From Sulfitobacter pontiacus (GTDB lineage: Bacteria > Pseudomonadota > Alphaproteobacteria > Rhodobacterales > Rhodobacteraceae): 64,000 nucleotides of DNA. The DNA is taken from the NCBI RefSeq assembly GCF_040790665.1, contig NZ_CP160849.1:1-64000 (forward strand), read 5' to 3'. Position numbers and translations under genes: made by a program. The notes under the pieces were generated by a model that saw only the letters and a list, made by a program, of their open reading frames with translations, was not told the DNA's origin and made no database searches. Shown here one piece after another: positions 56,897 to 64,000 of this stretch; within the stretch, counting starts at the first letter, position 1, and each line of letters begins with the position of its first letter.

Positions 56897-58393
56897 TTGT
56901 CCAAGATCATGCCCCCCGCGCACCCGTTTGATTCCTCCTATCTGCGTGATGCAGATGACGGGGATAAACTCAAAGAAGAATGCGGGGTGTTCGGCGTGAT
57001 CGGCGTTGCAGACGCCTCGAACTTTGTGGCCCTCGGCCTGCACGCGTTGCAGCACCGTGGTCAGGAAGCCGGCGGGATCGTCAGCTATGACCCCGCTGCC
57101 GGTTTCCAGTCCGCCCGCCGCTTCGGCTATGTGCGCGACAACTTCACCTCGCAAAAGGTGATGGAGACGCTGCCCGGCGAACTGTCTATCGGGCATGTGC
57201 GTTATTCGACCTCTGGTCACAAAGGCCCGACAGCGATCCGCGATGTGCAGCCCTTCTTTGGCGAATTCGCCATGGGCGGTGCCGCGATTGCCCATAATGG
57301 CAATATCACCAACGCCAACGCCCTGCGCCGCGAGCTGATTGAACGCGGGTCGATCTTCCAGTCCTCGTCGGACAGCGAATGTATCATCCACCTGATGGCG
57401 CGGTCCCTGCAACGCAACATTCCCGAACGCATGGAAGACGCGCTGCGCCGTGTCGAAGGCGCGTTTTCGGTCGTGGCGATGACCCGTACCAAGCTGATCG
57501 GCGTGCGCGATCCTTTGGGCGTGCGCCCGCTGGTTCTGGGCAAGCTTGGCGACGGTTGGGCGCTCAGCTCTGAGACCTGCGCGCTGGACATCATCGGTGC
57601 CGAATTCGTCCGCGAGATCGAGCCCGGCGAGATGGTCGTGATCACCCCTTCGGGCGTCGAAAGCCATTTCCCCTTCCGCCGTGTCGCATCGCGTTTCTGT
57701 ATCTTTGAACACGTCTATTTCAGCCGCCCCGACAGCATCCTTGGCGGTCGTTCGGTCTATGAAACCCGCGAAGCCATCGGGCGCGAGCTGGCCAAGGAAT
57801 CGCCGGTAGAGGCGGATCTTGTCTGCCCCGTCCCCGACAGCGGCACCCCTGCGGCCATCGGTTTCAGCCTCGAATCGGGTATTCCCTATGCGATGGGGAT
57901 TATCCGCAACCAATACATGGGCCGGACCTTCATCGAACCGACCGAGCAGATCCGCAACATGGGCGTGAGGCTAAAGCTCAACGTGAACCGCGCGCTGATC
58001 AAGGGCAAGCGGGTCATTCTGGTCGACGATTCGGTTGTGCGTGGCACCACCAGCCGCAAGATCAAAGAGATGATCCTTGATGCCGGCGCGAAAGAGGTCC
58101 ACTTCCGCATTGCTTCGCCCCCCACCGCGTGGCCCTGTTTCTACGGTGTGGACACGCCGCAACGTGAAAAGCTGCTGGCGGCCACCATGTCCGAAGAGGA
58201 AATGCGCGAGCATTTGCAAGTGGATAGCCTCAAGTTCATTTCGCTCGACGGGCTTTACCGCGCCGTGGGCGAGGCAGAGGGGCGCAACAACAAGTGCCCT
58301 CAATATTGCGATGCGTGCTTCTCGGGCGATTACCCCGTCACCCCTGCCGACCAGATCAATCAAGGGTTCGAGATGAAGCCAGCCGCCGAATAA
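56897..58393 (+). CDS. purF: Amidophosphoribosyltransferase
   Basis: First step of purine synthesis, PRPP plus glutamine to phosphoribosylamine. 498 residues from a TTG start at 56897: GGAG lies 8 bases upstream, while the next ATG (56909) is 20 bases from it, so TTG is preferred. The N-terminus is a propeptide ending before the catalytic Cys29 in KEECGVFGVIGV. Then RYSTSGHKGP (glutamine site), PVPDSGTPAAIGFS and the PRPP loop VILVDDSVVRGTTSRKI. A C-terminal cluster of cysteines (QYCDACFSG) and an earlier one fit the iron-sulphur-containing PurF type. Confidence 0.95.
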   Translation: MSKIMPPAHPFDSSYLRDADDGDKLKEECGVFGVIGVADASNFVALGLHALQHRGQEAGGIVSYDPAAGFQSARRFGYVRDNFTSQKVMETLPGELSIGHVRYSTSGHKGPTAIRDVQPFFGEFAMGGAAIAHNGNITNANALRRELIERGSIFQSSSDSECIIHLMARSLQRNIPERMEDALRRVEGAFSVVAMTRTKLIGVRDPLGVRPLVLGKLGDGWALSSETCALDIIGAEFVREIEPGEMVVITPSGVESHFPFRRVASRFCIFEHVYFSRPDSILGGRSVYETREAIGRELAKESPVEADLVCPVPDSGTPAAIGFSLESGIPYAMGIIRNQYMGRTFIEPTEQIRNMGVRLKLNVNRALIKGKRVILVDDSVVRGTTSRKIKEMILDAGAKEVHFRIASPPTAWPCFYGVDTPQREKLLAATMSEEEMREHLQVDSLKFISLDGLYRAVGEAEGRNNKCPQYCDACFSGDYPVTPADQINQGFEMKPAAE

Positions 58394-58420
58394 AGCCGCC
58401 GCTTCGCGACAAGTTCCGCA

Positions 58421-58458
58421 AGGGCGGGCGCAGGGTTCAACCCCTCGCCCGCCCTTTT
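58421..58458 (+). terminator. Terminator after purF
   Basis: AGGGCGGGCG (58421-58430) pairs with CGCCCGCCCT (58446-58455); AGGG/CCCT extends the stem inside with one bulged base. TTTT follows. Ends 65 bases after the purF stop. Confidence 0.85.
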
Positions 58459-58612
58459 GCTATTGCGCGCCCCCGTACCGCTGGCAAAGCTTTGCCGACG
58501 TGCAAGCCAGTCTTTGCCAGCTTCCCCCGCGCCCTCTTTCGGCTGTCAGGCAGCTTTGTTAGCCCCTCGGTCTAACCATTCTTTGCCCCCCTAAGCGCAG
58601 CAAGAGGCACCC

Positions 58613-58879
58613 ATGTCGACTGACGAAAAAGGCACTCCGACCCCGCAGAAAACACTTAATCTGGCAACGCAGCAGGCGTCCCTGCCCAAGCTCGCCCTGA
58701 TTGGGACCTTCGGCAGCCTGACCGACCCCGGCGCGTTGATCCGCGATGGCCGCGGACGCATTCACCGCGTGACCTTGAACGACAAGATCAGCGACGGCAT
58801 CGTCGCCGCCATTGGCGACGACAGCGTGGTTCTGGCGCAGCGCGGGCGCACGGTGACGCTCAAACTTCCCAAAGGGTGA
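58613..58879 (+). CDS. Small protein with PilP/GspC-like beta domain
   Basis: 88 residues; AAGAGG before the ATG. The C-terminal part (LALIGTFGSLTDPGALIRDGRGRIHRVTLNDKISDG, then IVAAIGDDSVVLAQRGRTVTLKLP) resembles the small beta-fold of secretion proteins GspC and pilus protein PilP: a parsed 'activity tuned by position' pattern of value followed by G(D)xxVxL and RGR/KLP. No signal peptide or membrane segment, so it is probably cytoplasmic, unlike PilP. No pilus or type II secretion genes are near. Family resemblance only; role unknown. Confidence 0.65.
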   Translation: MSTDEKGTPTPQKTLNLATQQASLPKLALIGTFGSLTDPGALIRDGRGRIHRVTLNDKISDGIVAAIGDDSVVLAQRGRTVTLKLPKG

Positions 58880-58928
58880 AACGCCCCGCGACATGACCAC
58901 GTGTGCCGCGCCCCTCTTGACGGGGGGC

Positions 58929-58949
58929 GGTGGCTCAGGCAAAGCCACC
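58929..58949 (+). promoter_or_regulatory. 7-bp hairpin just upstream of the SDR start
   Basis: GGTGGCT (58929-58935) pairs with AGCCACC (58943-58949), ending 2 bases before the ATG at 58952. The mRNA stem would cover the ribosome site region, which otherwise shows no AGGAG. Confidence 0.5.
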
Positions 58950-58951
58950 CC

Positions 58952-59602
58952 ATGACAAAAACAGCTCTTATCACTGGCGCGTCCCGCGGTCTTGGTGCCG
59001 CCCTGGCCGAAGCACTTTGCGACACGCATCACATCATTGCAGTCGCCAAAACCACCGGTGCCCTGGAAGAGCTGGACGACCGCATCCAGTCCCGCGGCGG
59101 CAGCGCGACGTTGGCACCGATGGACATCACCAATGCCGATGCGATGGCGACCCTGTGCCGTGGCATCTATGACCGCTGGGGCAGCCTTGACCTTTGGCTG
59201 CACACCGCTGTCCATGCCGCCCCCTTGGCCCCGACCGATCACATCGACGCCAAAGACATGGCCAAATCGGTCGCCTGTAACGTCACCGCCACCTCGACCC
59301 TGATCACCTATGTGGCACCGCTGCTGGGGCAATCGGGTCAGGCCGTGTTCTTTGACGATCCGGTTGTGGCGACCAAATTCTTTGGCAGCTACGGGGCCAC
59401 CAAGGCCGCACAGATCGCGCTGGCCAAAAGCTGGCAGTCCGAAGCCGTGGCAATCGGCCCGCGCGTCCACATCATGACGCCCGCCCCCATGCCCACCGCG
59501 ACACGCGCGCGTTTCCACCCCGGTGAAGACCGCGAGGCGCTGAACACGCCACAGTCGCAAGCCGCTGAAATTCTGGCGCAACTGGCTGTTTCCCAGCCTT
59601 AA
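58952..59602 (+). CDS. Short-chain dehydrogenase/reductase family protein
   Basis: 216 residues from the ATG at 58952; open further upstream in-frame to 58901. Rossmann TGASRGLGAALAEAL at the N-terminus, MDITNADAM, then the catalytic region SYGATKAAQIALAKSW with Tyr-x3-Lys. The usual Ser before the Tyr is not evident at the expected place (VFFDDPV). It could therefore be an inactive or unusual SDR. Substrate unknown. Confidence 0.85.
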   Translation: MTKTALITGASRGLGAALAEALCDTHHIIAVAKTTGALEELDDRIQSRGGSATLAPMDITNADAMATLCRGIYDRWGSLDLWLHTAVHAAPLAPTDHIDAKDMAKSVACNVTATSTLITYVAPLLGQSGQAVFFDDPVVATKFFGSYGATKAAQIALAKSWQSEAVAIGPRVHIMTPAPMPTATRARFHPGEDREALNTPQSQAAEILAQLAVSQP

Positions 59603-59674
59603 AACATGATGCGGTGAAGGCTCCTGCCTTGCCGCGCCGCGCCCCGTCGCCTATCAAGGCGCAAAGGGGAATTT

Positions 59675-60460
59675 ATGCGCATTCTGATCACCAACGACGA
59701 CGGTATTCACGCTCCGGGTCTGAAGACCCTGCAAGGCATTGCCACCGACCTGGCCGGACCCGATGGCGAGGTCTGGATCGTGGCCCCCGCCTATGAACAA
59801 TCCGGCGTCGGGCATTGCATCAGCTACACCAAGCCGATGATGGTCGAAAAGGTCAGCGACCGGCGCTTTTCAGTCGAGGGCAGCCCGGCCGATTGTGTGA
59901 TGGCGGCACTGCATGACTGTATGCTGGATGCCCGCCCTGATCTGGTGCTGTCGGGTGTGAACCGCGGCAACAACGCGGCCGAAAACACGCTCTATTCCGG
60001 CACGATCGGTGGCGCGATGGAGGCGGCGCTGCAAGGCATCCCCGCCGTGGCGCTGTCGCAATATTACGGCCCTGCCAACCGTGATCTGGATGATCCGTTC
60101 GAGGCAGCCGCCGGCCACGGGGCCGATGTGATCCGCCGTATCCTGGATGCGACACCGGCGCATGGGGATGGCTACCGTCTGTTCTATAACGTGAATTTCC
60201 CGCCCGTCGCAGCGGCAGAGGTTCAGGGCATCCGTTTGGCCCCCCAGGGGATGCGCCGCGATACCAGCTTTTCCACGATCCCGCAGCTGTCGCCGTCGGG
60301 GCGGCGGTTCTTGTGGATCAAGGGCGCGGACCAGCAGATCCCGACGGACGACGGCACCGACGCGGCGCTGAACCTTGACGGCTATATCTCGGTCACGCCC
60401 ATGCGCGCCGACCTCACCGCTCATGATACATTTGACGCGCTAAAAGCCATCAATACATGA
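59675..60460 (+). CDS. surE: 5'/3'-nucleotidase SurE
   Basis: Dephosphorylates nucleoside monophosphates and exopolyphosphate, metal-dependent. 261 residues with the N-terminal metal motif [35 protein letters not shown] region [17 protein letters not shown] and [34 protein letters not shown] before the ATG. Overlaps pcm by 4 bases: the classical surE-pcm-nlpD order. Confidence 0.96.
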   Translation: MRILITNDDGIHAPGLKTLQGIATDLAGPDGEVWIVAPAYEQSGVGHCISYTKPMMVEKVSDRRFSVEGSPADCVMAALHDCMLDARPDLVLSGVNRGNNAAENTLYSGTIGGAMEAALQGIPAVALSQYYGPANRDLDDPFEAAAGHGADVIRRILDATPAHGDGYRLFYNVNFPPVAAAEVQGIRLAPQGMRRDTSFSTIPQLSPSGRRFLWIKGADQQIPTDDGTDAALNLDGYISVTPMRADLTAHDTFDALKAINT

Positions 60461-61116
60461 ACGACGAAGAAGACATCACAGACGCGACACGCAAGATGCA
60501 ATTTCTTTACGCACTCCGTTCCAAGGGCGTCACCGATGCCCGTGTCCTGAACGCGATGGAGCAGATCGACCGTGGTCCCTTCATCCGCGGCCTTTTCGCG
60601 TCCCGCGCCTACGAGGACATGCCCCTGCCGATCGCCTGCGGTCAGACCATCAGCCAGCCTTCGGTTGTGGCGCTGATGACGCAGGCGCTGGATGTGTCGT
60701 CGCGTGACAAGGTGCTCGAGGTGGGGACCGGATCAGGCTATCAGGCCGCGATCCTCAGCAAACTGGCGCGGCGCGTCTATACCATCGACCGCCACCGCAG
60801 GCTGGTGGTAGAGGCCCGCCAGATCTTCGAGGATCTGGCCCTGTCCAACATCACCGCGATCATTGGCGACGGCAGCTTTGGCCTGCCCGAACAGGCCCCC
60901 TTTGACCGGATCATCGTGACCGCCGCCGCCGAAGATCCCCCCGGCCCGCTTCTGGCCCAGCTCAAGGTGGGCGGCATCATGGTCGTGCCCGTGGGCCAGT
61001 CGGACACGGTTCAACACCTCATACGTGTACGCAAAACCGAGACCGGGCTGGAATATGACGAGCTGCGCAAGGTCCGCTTTGTTCCCTTGCTTGAAGGGCT
61101 GGGAAAAGACGGCTAA
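60457..61116 (+). CDS. pcm: Protein-L-isoaspartate O-methyltransferase
   Basis: Methylates damaged L-isoaspartyl residues in aged proteins using S-adenosylmethionine. 219 residues: [25 protein letters not shown] site [19 protein letters not shown], then [25 protein letters not shown] and the VGQSD stretch. Follows surE with an ATGA overlap; nlpD-like gene follows 76 bases later. Confidence 0.96.
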   Translation: MNDEEDITDATRKMQFLYALRSKGVTDARVLNAMEQIDRGPFIRGLFASRAYEDMPLPIACGQTISQPSVVALMTQALDVSSRDKVLEVGTGSGYQAAILSKLARRVYTIDRHRRLVVEARQIFEDLALSNITAIIGDGSFGLPEQAPFDRIIVTAAAEDPPGPLLAQLKVGGIMVVPVGQSDTVQHLIRVRKTETGLEYDELRKVRFVPLLEGLGKDG

Positions 61117-61192
61117 ATGCAGTATAGCAAGGGGAACTCCGCCCGAACGGGGACCCCAAGGCGCTGACGGCACCGAAGACGAGGACGAGCAG

Positions 61193-62449
61193 ATGACCCA
61201 ACCAAACGTGACCCGTACCCTCAGGCTGACGGTACTGGCGGGCAGCTCTGCGCTTTTGCTCGCCGCTTGTGAACAGCCCCTTGATATGGATTTGCGCGGC
61301 GGCTTTGGCGACGGTTTCACCACCGCCCACGCAGCCACCGGCCCGCTGGATGAACGCCCCGCACCGGACAACCGCGGTGTGATTTCCTACCCCAACTATC
61401 AGGTCGCCGTGGCGCGGCGTGGCGATACGCTGTCTGACGTGGCCACCCGCGTGGGTGCTGATGTGGGCAGCCTGTCGCGCTATAACGGCATCGACCCCAC
61501 TGTCCCCCTCCGCAAGGGAGAGATCATCGCCCTACCGACCCGCGTCGCCGAACCCTCGCCCGCGACTGGCGCGTCGGGCACCGGTCCGATTACCACCGCT
61601 GCGGTCGATATCCAGACCATCGCAGGCGGCGCGATCAACCGGGCACCCGCCACCCCCGGCGTGCAGACCACCACCCTGCCCTCGGCGCAGACCACGACCC
61701 GCGAGAACCCCGCGAAACAGACCGGGATCGAGCCTGTGCGCCACAAGGTGGAACGTGGGGAAACCGCCTATACCATCGCGCGTCTCTATGCCGTGCCGGT
61801 TGAAACGCTGGCCGAATGGAACGGGCTTGGCGCTGATTTCTCTGTCCGCGAAGGGCAGTTCCTGCTGATCCCCGTGGCGCAGCAGGCCGCCCCGAAACGC
61901 AGCGCTGCAGTGCCAGCCGCCGCGACGGCCACCGCGCCGACAACAACCAGCTTGCCCGGCACCGGATCGCCAACGCCGACCCCGCCAAGCGCCGCGAAGC
62001 CGCTACCGCCCGTGGACGAAAAGCCCGCCGCGCCAAAGCCCGAACCCGCCGCAGCCAAGCCTGTCGCCGATGTGGGCAAGACGACGCAACCCGCCTCTTC
62101 CGGCCGCATGTCGCCCCCCGTACAGGGCAGCATCATCCGCGCCTATTCCAAGGGCAAGAACGAGGGCATCAACATCAAGGGCACACCGGGCGCTGCGGTC
62201 AAAGCCGCCGATAGCGGCACAGTCGCCGCGATCACCAAAAGCGCCGAGGGCGTGCCGATTGTCGTGATCCGCCACCCTGACAACCTGCTGACCGTATATG
62301 CCAATGTCGCCAATGTGTCGGTCGCCAAAGGGGATAGCGTCTCTAAAGGGGCAAGCATCGCCAAACTGCGCCCGGGCGATGATTCATTCGTACATTTCGA
62401 GGTGCGCAAAGGCTTTGATAGCGTCGATCCGACGCCCTACCTGAACTAA
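61193..62449 (+). CDS. nlpD: NlpD-like LysM/M23 lipoprotein
   Basis: 418 residues from the ATG at 61193. Lipoprotein signal with lipobox LLLAAC (Cys lipidated), then two LysM peptidoglycan-binding modules (about 70-115 and 185-230), a Pro/Ala/Thr-rich linker and a C-terminal M23 domain. The zinc residues HxGxD and HxH of active M23 enzymes are replaced (NEGIN, AYANV), so it is predicted non-catalytic, as E. coli NlpD and EnvC, which activate amidases for cell division. Context surE-pcm-nlpD supports the name. The frame is open upstream into pcm. Confidence 0.92.
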   Translation: MTQPNVTRTLRLTVLAGSSALLLAACEQPLDMDLRGGFGDGFTTAHAATGPLDERPAPDNRGVISYPNYQVAVARRGDTLSDVATRVGADVGSLSRYNGIDPTVPLRKGEIIALPTRVAEPSPATGASGTGPITTAAVDIQTIAGGAINRAPATPGVQTTTLPSAQTTTRENPAKQTGIEPVRHKVERGETAYTIARLYAVPVETLAEWNGLGADFSVREGQFLLIPVAQQAAPKRSAAVPAAATATAPTTTSLPGTGSPTPTPPSAAKPLPPVDEKPAAPKPEPAAAKPVADVGKTTQPASSGRMSPPVQGSIIRAYSKGKNEGINIKGTPGAAVKAADSGTVAAITKSAEGVPIVVIRHPDNLLTVYANVANVSVAKGDSVSKGASIAKLRPGDDSFVHFEVRKGFDSVDPTPYLN

Positions 62450-62479
62450 GCCAACTGGAAAACGGAACAGCTTCAACAC

Positions 62480-62508
62480 GCGGTCCCTTTTCGGGGCCGC
62501 TTGCTTTT
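62480..62508 (+). terminator. Terminator after nlpD
   Basis: GCGGTCCC (62480-62487) with GGGGCCGC (62493-62500), containing one G-T pair, then TTGCTTTT. It can serve convergent transcription of nlpD and the DUF815 gene. Confidence 0.7.
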
Positions 62509-62526
62509 GTGCAGGCCGCTTATCGC

Positions 62527-63366
62527 TTACAGCGCGACGCCGCGCCGCCCTGCCAGATCAACGAAGTACTGCCACGCCACACGGCCCGACCGCGCCCCAC
62601 GGGTCGCTTGCCATTCGATCGCCTCGGCGTGCAGGGTCTTGGCGTCAATCTCGACCCCGTAAGCCTCGCAATAGCCGCGGATCATATCCAGATACTGTTT
62701 CTGGTCGCAGGGATGGAAGCCCAGCCACAGCCCGAACCGATCCGACAGCGATACTTTCTCTTCCACCGCCTCGGCAGGGTTGATGGCAGAGCCACGTTCG
62801 TTCTCGATCATGTCACGGGGCATCAGATGCCGCCGGTTCGACGTGGCATAAAGCACGACATTCTCTGGCCGCCCCTCGATCCCGCCATCCAGCACCGCCT
62901 TCAGCGACTTGTAATGCGCGTCATCATGACCAAAGCTCAGATCATCACAATAAAGGATAAACCGTTGCCGCGCACCGCGCAGCAGGCTCAGCAGACGGCC
63001 CACCGATGGCAAGTCCTCGCGTTGCAGTTCCACAATGCGCAGACGGTCGTGCGTCTCGCGGACATGGGCGTGCACGGCTTTCACAAGGCTCGACTTGCCC
63101 ATCCCGCGCGCGCCCCACAGCAGGGCGTTGTTGGCGGGCAGACCGGCGGCGAATTGCATCGTGTTGGCCAGCAACGTGTCGCGCGCACGATCCACCCCGA
63201 CCAGCAGCGACAGATCAACCTTGCTGACCGTTTCGACCGGTGCCAGATGGTCCGGCCCTGTCTGCCAGACAAAGGCCCCCGCCACATCAAAATCCGGGGT
63301 TTTCAGCGGCGGAGGAGACATCCTCTCCAACGCCGCTGCAATACGGTCCATCGGGTCACGGTTCAC
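62527..63366 (-). CDS. DUF815 AAA-like ATPase
   Basis: 279 residues. Walker [18 protein letters not shown], Walker [11 protein letters not shown] and sensor [16 protein letters not shown] place it in the DUF815 P-loop family, whose function is not established. Starts inside the tatC stop (4-base overlap), so co-translated with tatC. No membrane segment. Start and family confident; role unknown. Confidence 0.9.
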   Translation of the reverse strand: MNRDPMDRIAAALERMSPPPLKTPDFDVAGAFVWQTGPDHLAPVETVSKVDLSLLVGVDRARDTLLANTMQFAAGLPANNALLWGARGMGKSSLVKAVHAHVRETHDRLRIVELQREDLPSVGRLLSLLRGARQRFILYCDDLSFGHDDAHYKSLKAVLDGGIEGRPENVVLYATSNRRHLMPRDMIENERGSAINPAEAVEEKVSLSDRFGLWLGFHPCDQKQYLDMIRGYCEAYGVEIDAKTLHAEAIEWQATRGARSGRVAWQYFVDLAGRRGVAL

Positions 63367-64000
63367 TTCAGGTCGTCCTCATCCTCTTCGAACTCTGCGA
63401 GGATCGGGTCATCATATTCGTCGTCATAATACCCGTCTGCGCGCAGCTGCTCTTCTCGTTTGCGTTCAACCCGCCCTACAAGAAAGATAGAGATTTCGTA
63501 AAGCCCGTAGACCACAACAAACAGGATCCCTTGGGTGATCACATCCGGCGGCGTGACAAGTGCGGCCAGCACCAGGATACCAACCACCGCATATTTGCGC
63601 ACGTTGCCAAGCCCCTCGGCGCTGACCAGTCCGGCCTTACCCATCAGGGTCAGCAATACGGGCAGCTGAAAGCACAGGCCAAAGGCCACGATGAACTTGA
63701 TCGTCAGGCTCAGATATTCCTGAGCCGACCCCTGGAACGCGATGGCGGCGATTCCGCCTGCGTTATCCGTCCCCTCGCCGACAAGCGTGCCCGCCTGCTG
63801 GAACCCAAGAAAGAAATCGAAAGCCAGCGGCGTCACGACATAAAAGGCAAAGGACGCGCCCAAAAAGAACATCAGCGGGCTCGAGATCAGGAAGGGCAGA
63901 AACGCGCCCTTCTCGTTCTTGTAAAGCCCCGGTGCCACGAAGCGCCACAGCTGGTAGCTGATATAGGGAAAGCCCAAAACCAGCCCGCCCAGCAAAGAGA
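63363..64000 (-). CDS. tatC: Sec-independent translocase TatC, partial (5' end outside window)
   Basis: Receptor and core channel of the twin-arginine pathway for folded proteins. The C-terminal ~212 residues are present; the open frame continues across the window edge, and no true start is visible (the TTG at 63995 is only an internal codon). TatC signatures: [75 protein letters not shown], with several membrane segments. The C-terminus is acidic ([18 protein letters not shown]). tatA/tatB should lie just outside at the right, on the minus strand. Confidence 0.95.
   Translation of the reverse strand, partial: SLLGGLVLGFPYISYQLWRFVAPGLYKNEKGAFLPFLISSPLMFFLGASFAFYVVTPLAFDFFLGFQQAGTLVGEGTDNAGGIAAIAFQGSAQEYLSLTIKFIVAFGLCFQLPVLLTLMGKAGLVSAEGLGNVRKYAVVGILVLAALVTPPDVITQGILFVVVYGLYEISIFLVGRVERKREEQLRADGYYDDEYDDPILAEFEEDEDDLK

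Noticed and set aside
1..64000. CRISPR array, rRNA operon, transposase or integrase
   Set aside because: I saw no regularly spaced repeats, rRNA sequence or insertion-sequence protein in the window.

Overview
This window is a chromosomal stretch of a marine Rhodobacteraceae (Roseobacter-group alphaproteobacterium). I infer this from the GC-rich codon use, the gene order (trpE...trpG-trpD-ung-trpC-moaC-moeA-lexA, comEC, gltX, gltA; then dnaB, alr, pqiA-like, radA, cvpA, purF; then surE-pcm-nlpD-DUF815-tatC), an alphaproteobacterial LexA box (GAAC-N7-GAAC), and a gene transfer agent (GTA) type endolysin/holin pair. I cannot name the species. Nearly all of the window is densely packed housekeeping DNA. 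Only the left end (about 1-1480) is visibly less GC-rich and gene-poor, and looks accessory.

Layout. 1-574: HNH endonuclease-like gene cut by the window edge. 575-1480: no convincing gene, two strong hairpins. 1481-7650 (minus strand): class II ribonucleotide reductase nrdJ with candidate tandem NrdR boxes, DnaA-box-like 9-mers, tRNA-Pro(TGG), a DUF192 protein, a double cold-shock protein and pdxH. 7835-22303 (mostly plus): fabI-gpt, an aminotransferase, ppiD-trpE-M14 family protein, a divergent polysaccharide deacetylase on the other strand, then the overlapping run trpG-trpD-ung-trpC-moaC-moeA and SOS-regulated lexA. 22310-27300: comEC (minus), gltX, gltA with a strong terminator. 27659-39359: a small orphan gene, then a long minus-strand series: paaG-like, ccmH, ccmF, GTA holin, GTA endolysin, ccmE, argC, murI, acyltransferase and a very large indolepyruvate ferredoxin oxidoreductase, divergent from a LysR regulator. 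40608-40689: candidate small RNA. 40779-49943: purL, a VWA/MoxR pair, an unclassified protein, pyrC, pyrE, dnaB. 49989-64000: fatty acid hydroxylase, secreted alpha/beta hydrolase, alr, pqiA-like, membrane coiled-coil protein, radA, cvpA, purF, a small PilP/GspC-like protein, an SDR, surE-pcm-nlpD, DUF815 ATPase and the 3' part of tatC.

How the parts work together. Nucleotide supply is strongly represented (nrdJ, gpt, purL, purF, pyrC, pyrE, surE), as are DNA replication and repair (dnaB, ung, radA, lexA, comEC). Tryptophan synthesis is split into trpE and trpGDC. Cytochrome c maturation genes (ccmE, ccmF, ccmH) are interrupted by a two-gene lysis cassette of the type that releases gene transfer agents. 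That insertion, the dockerin-like calcium loop inside the endolysin, and the unannotated small RNA before purL are the observations I would follow first.
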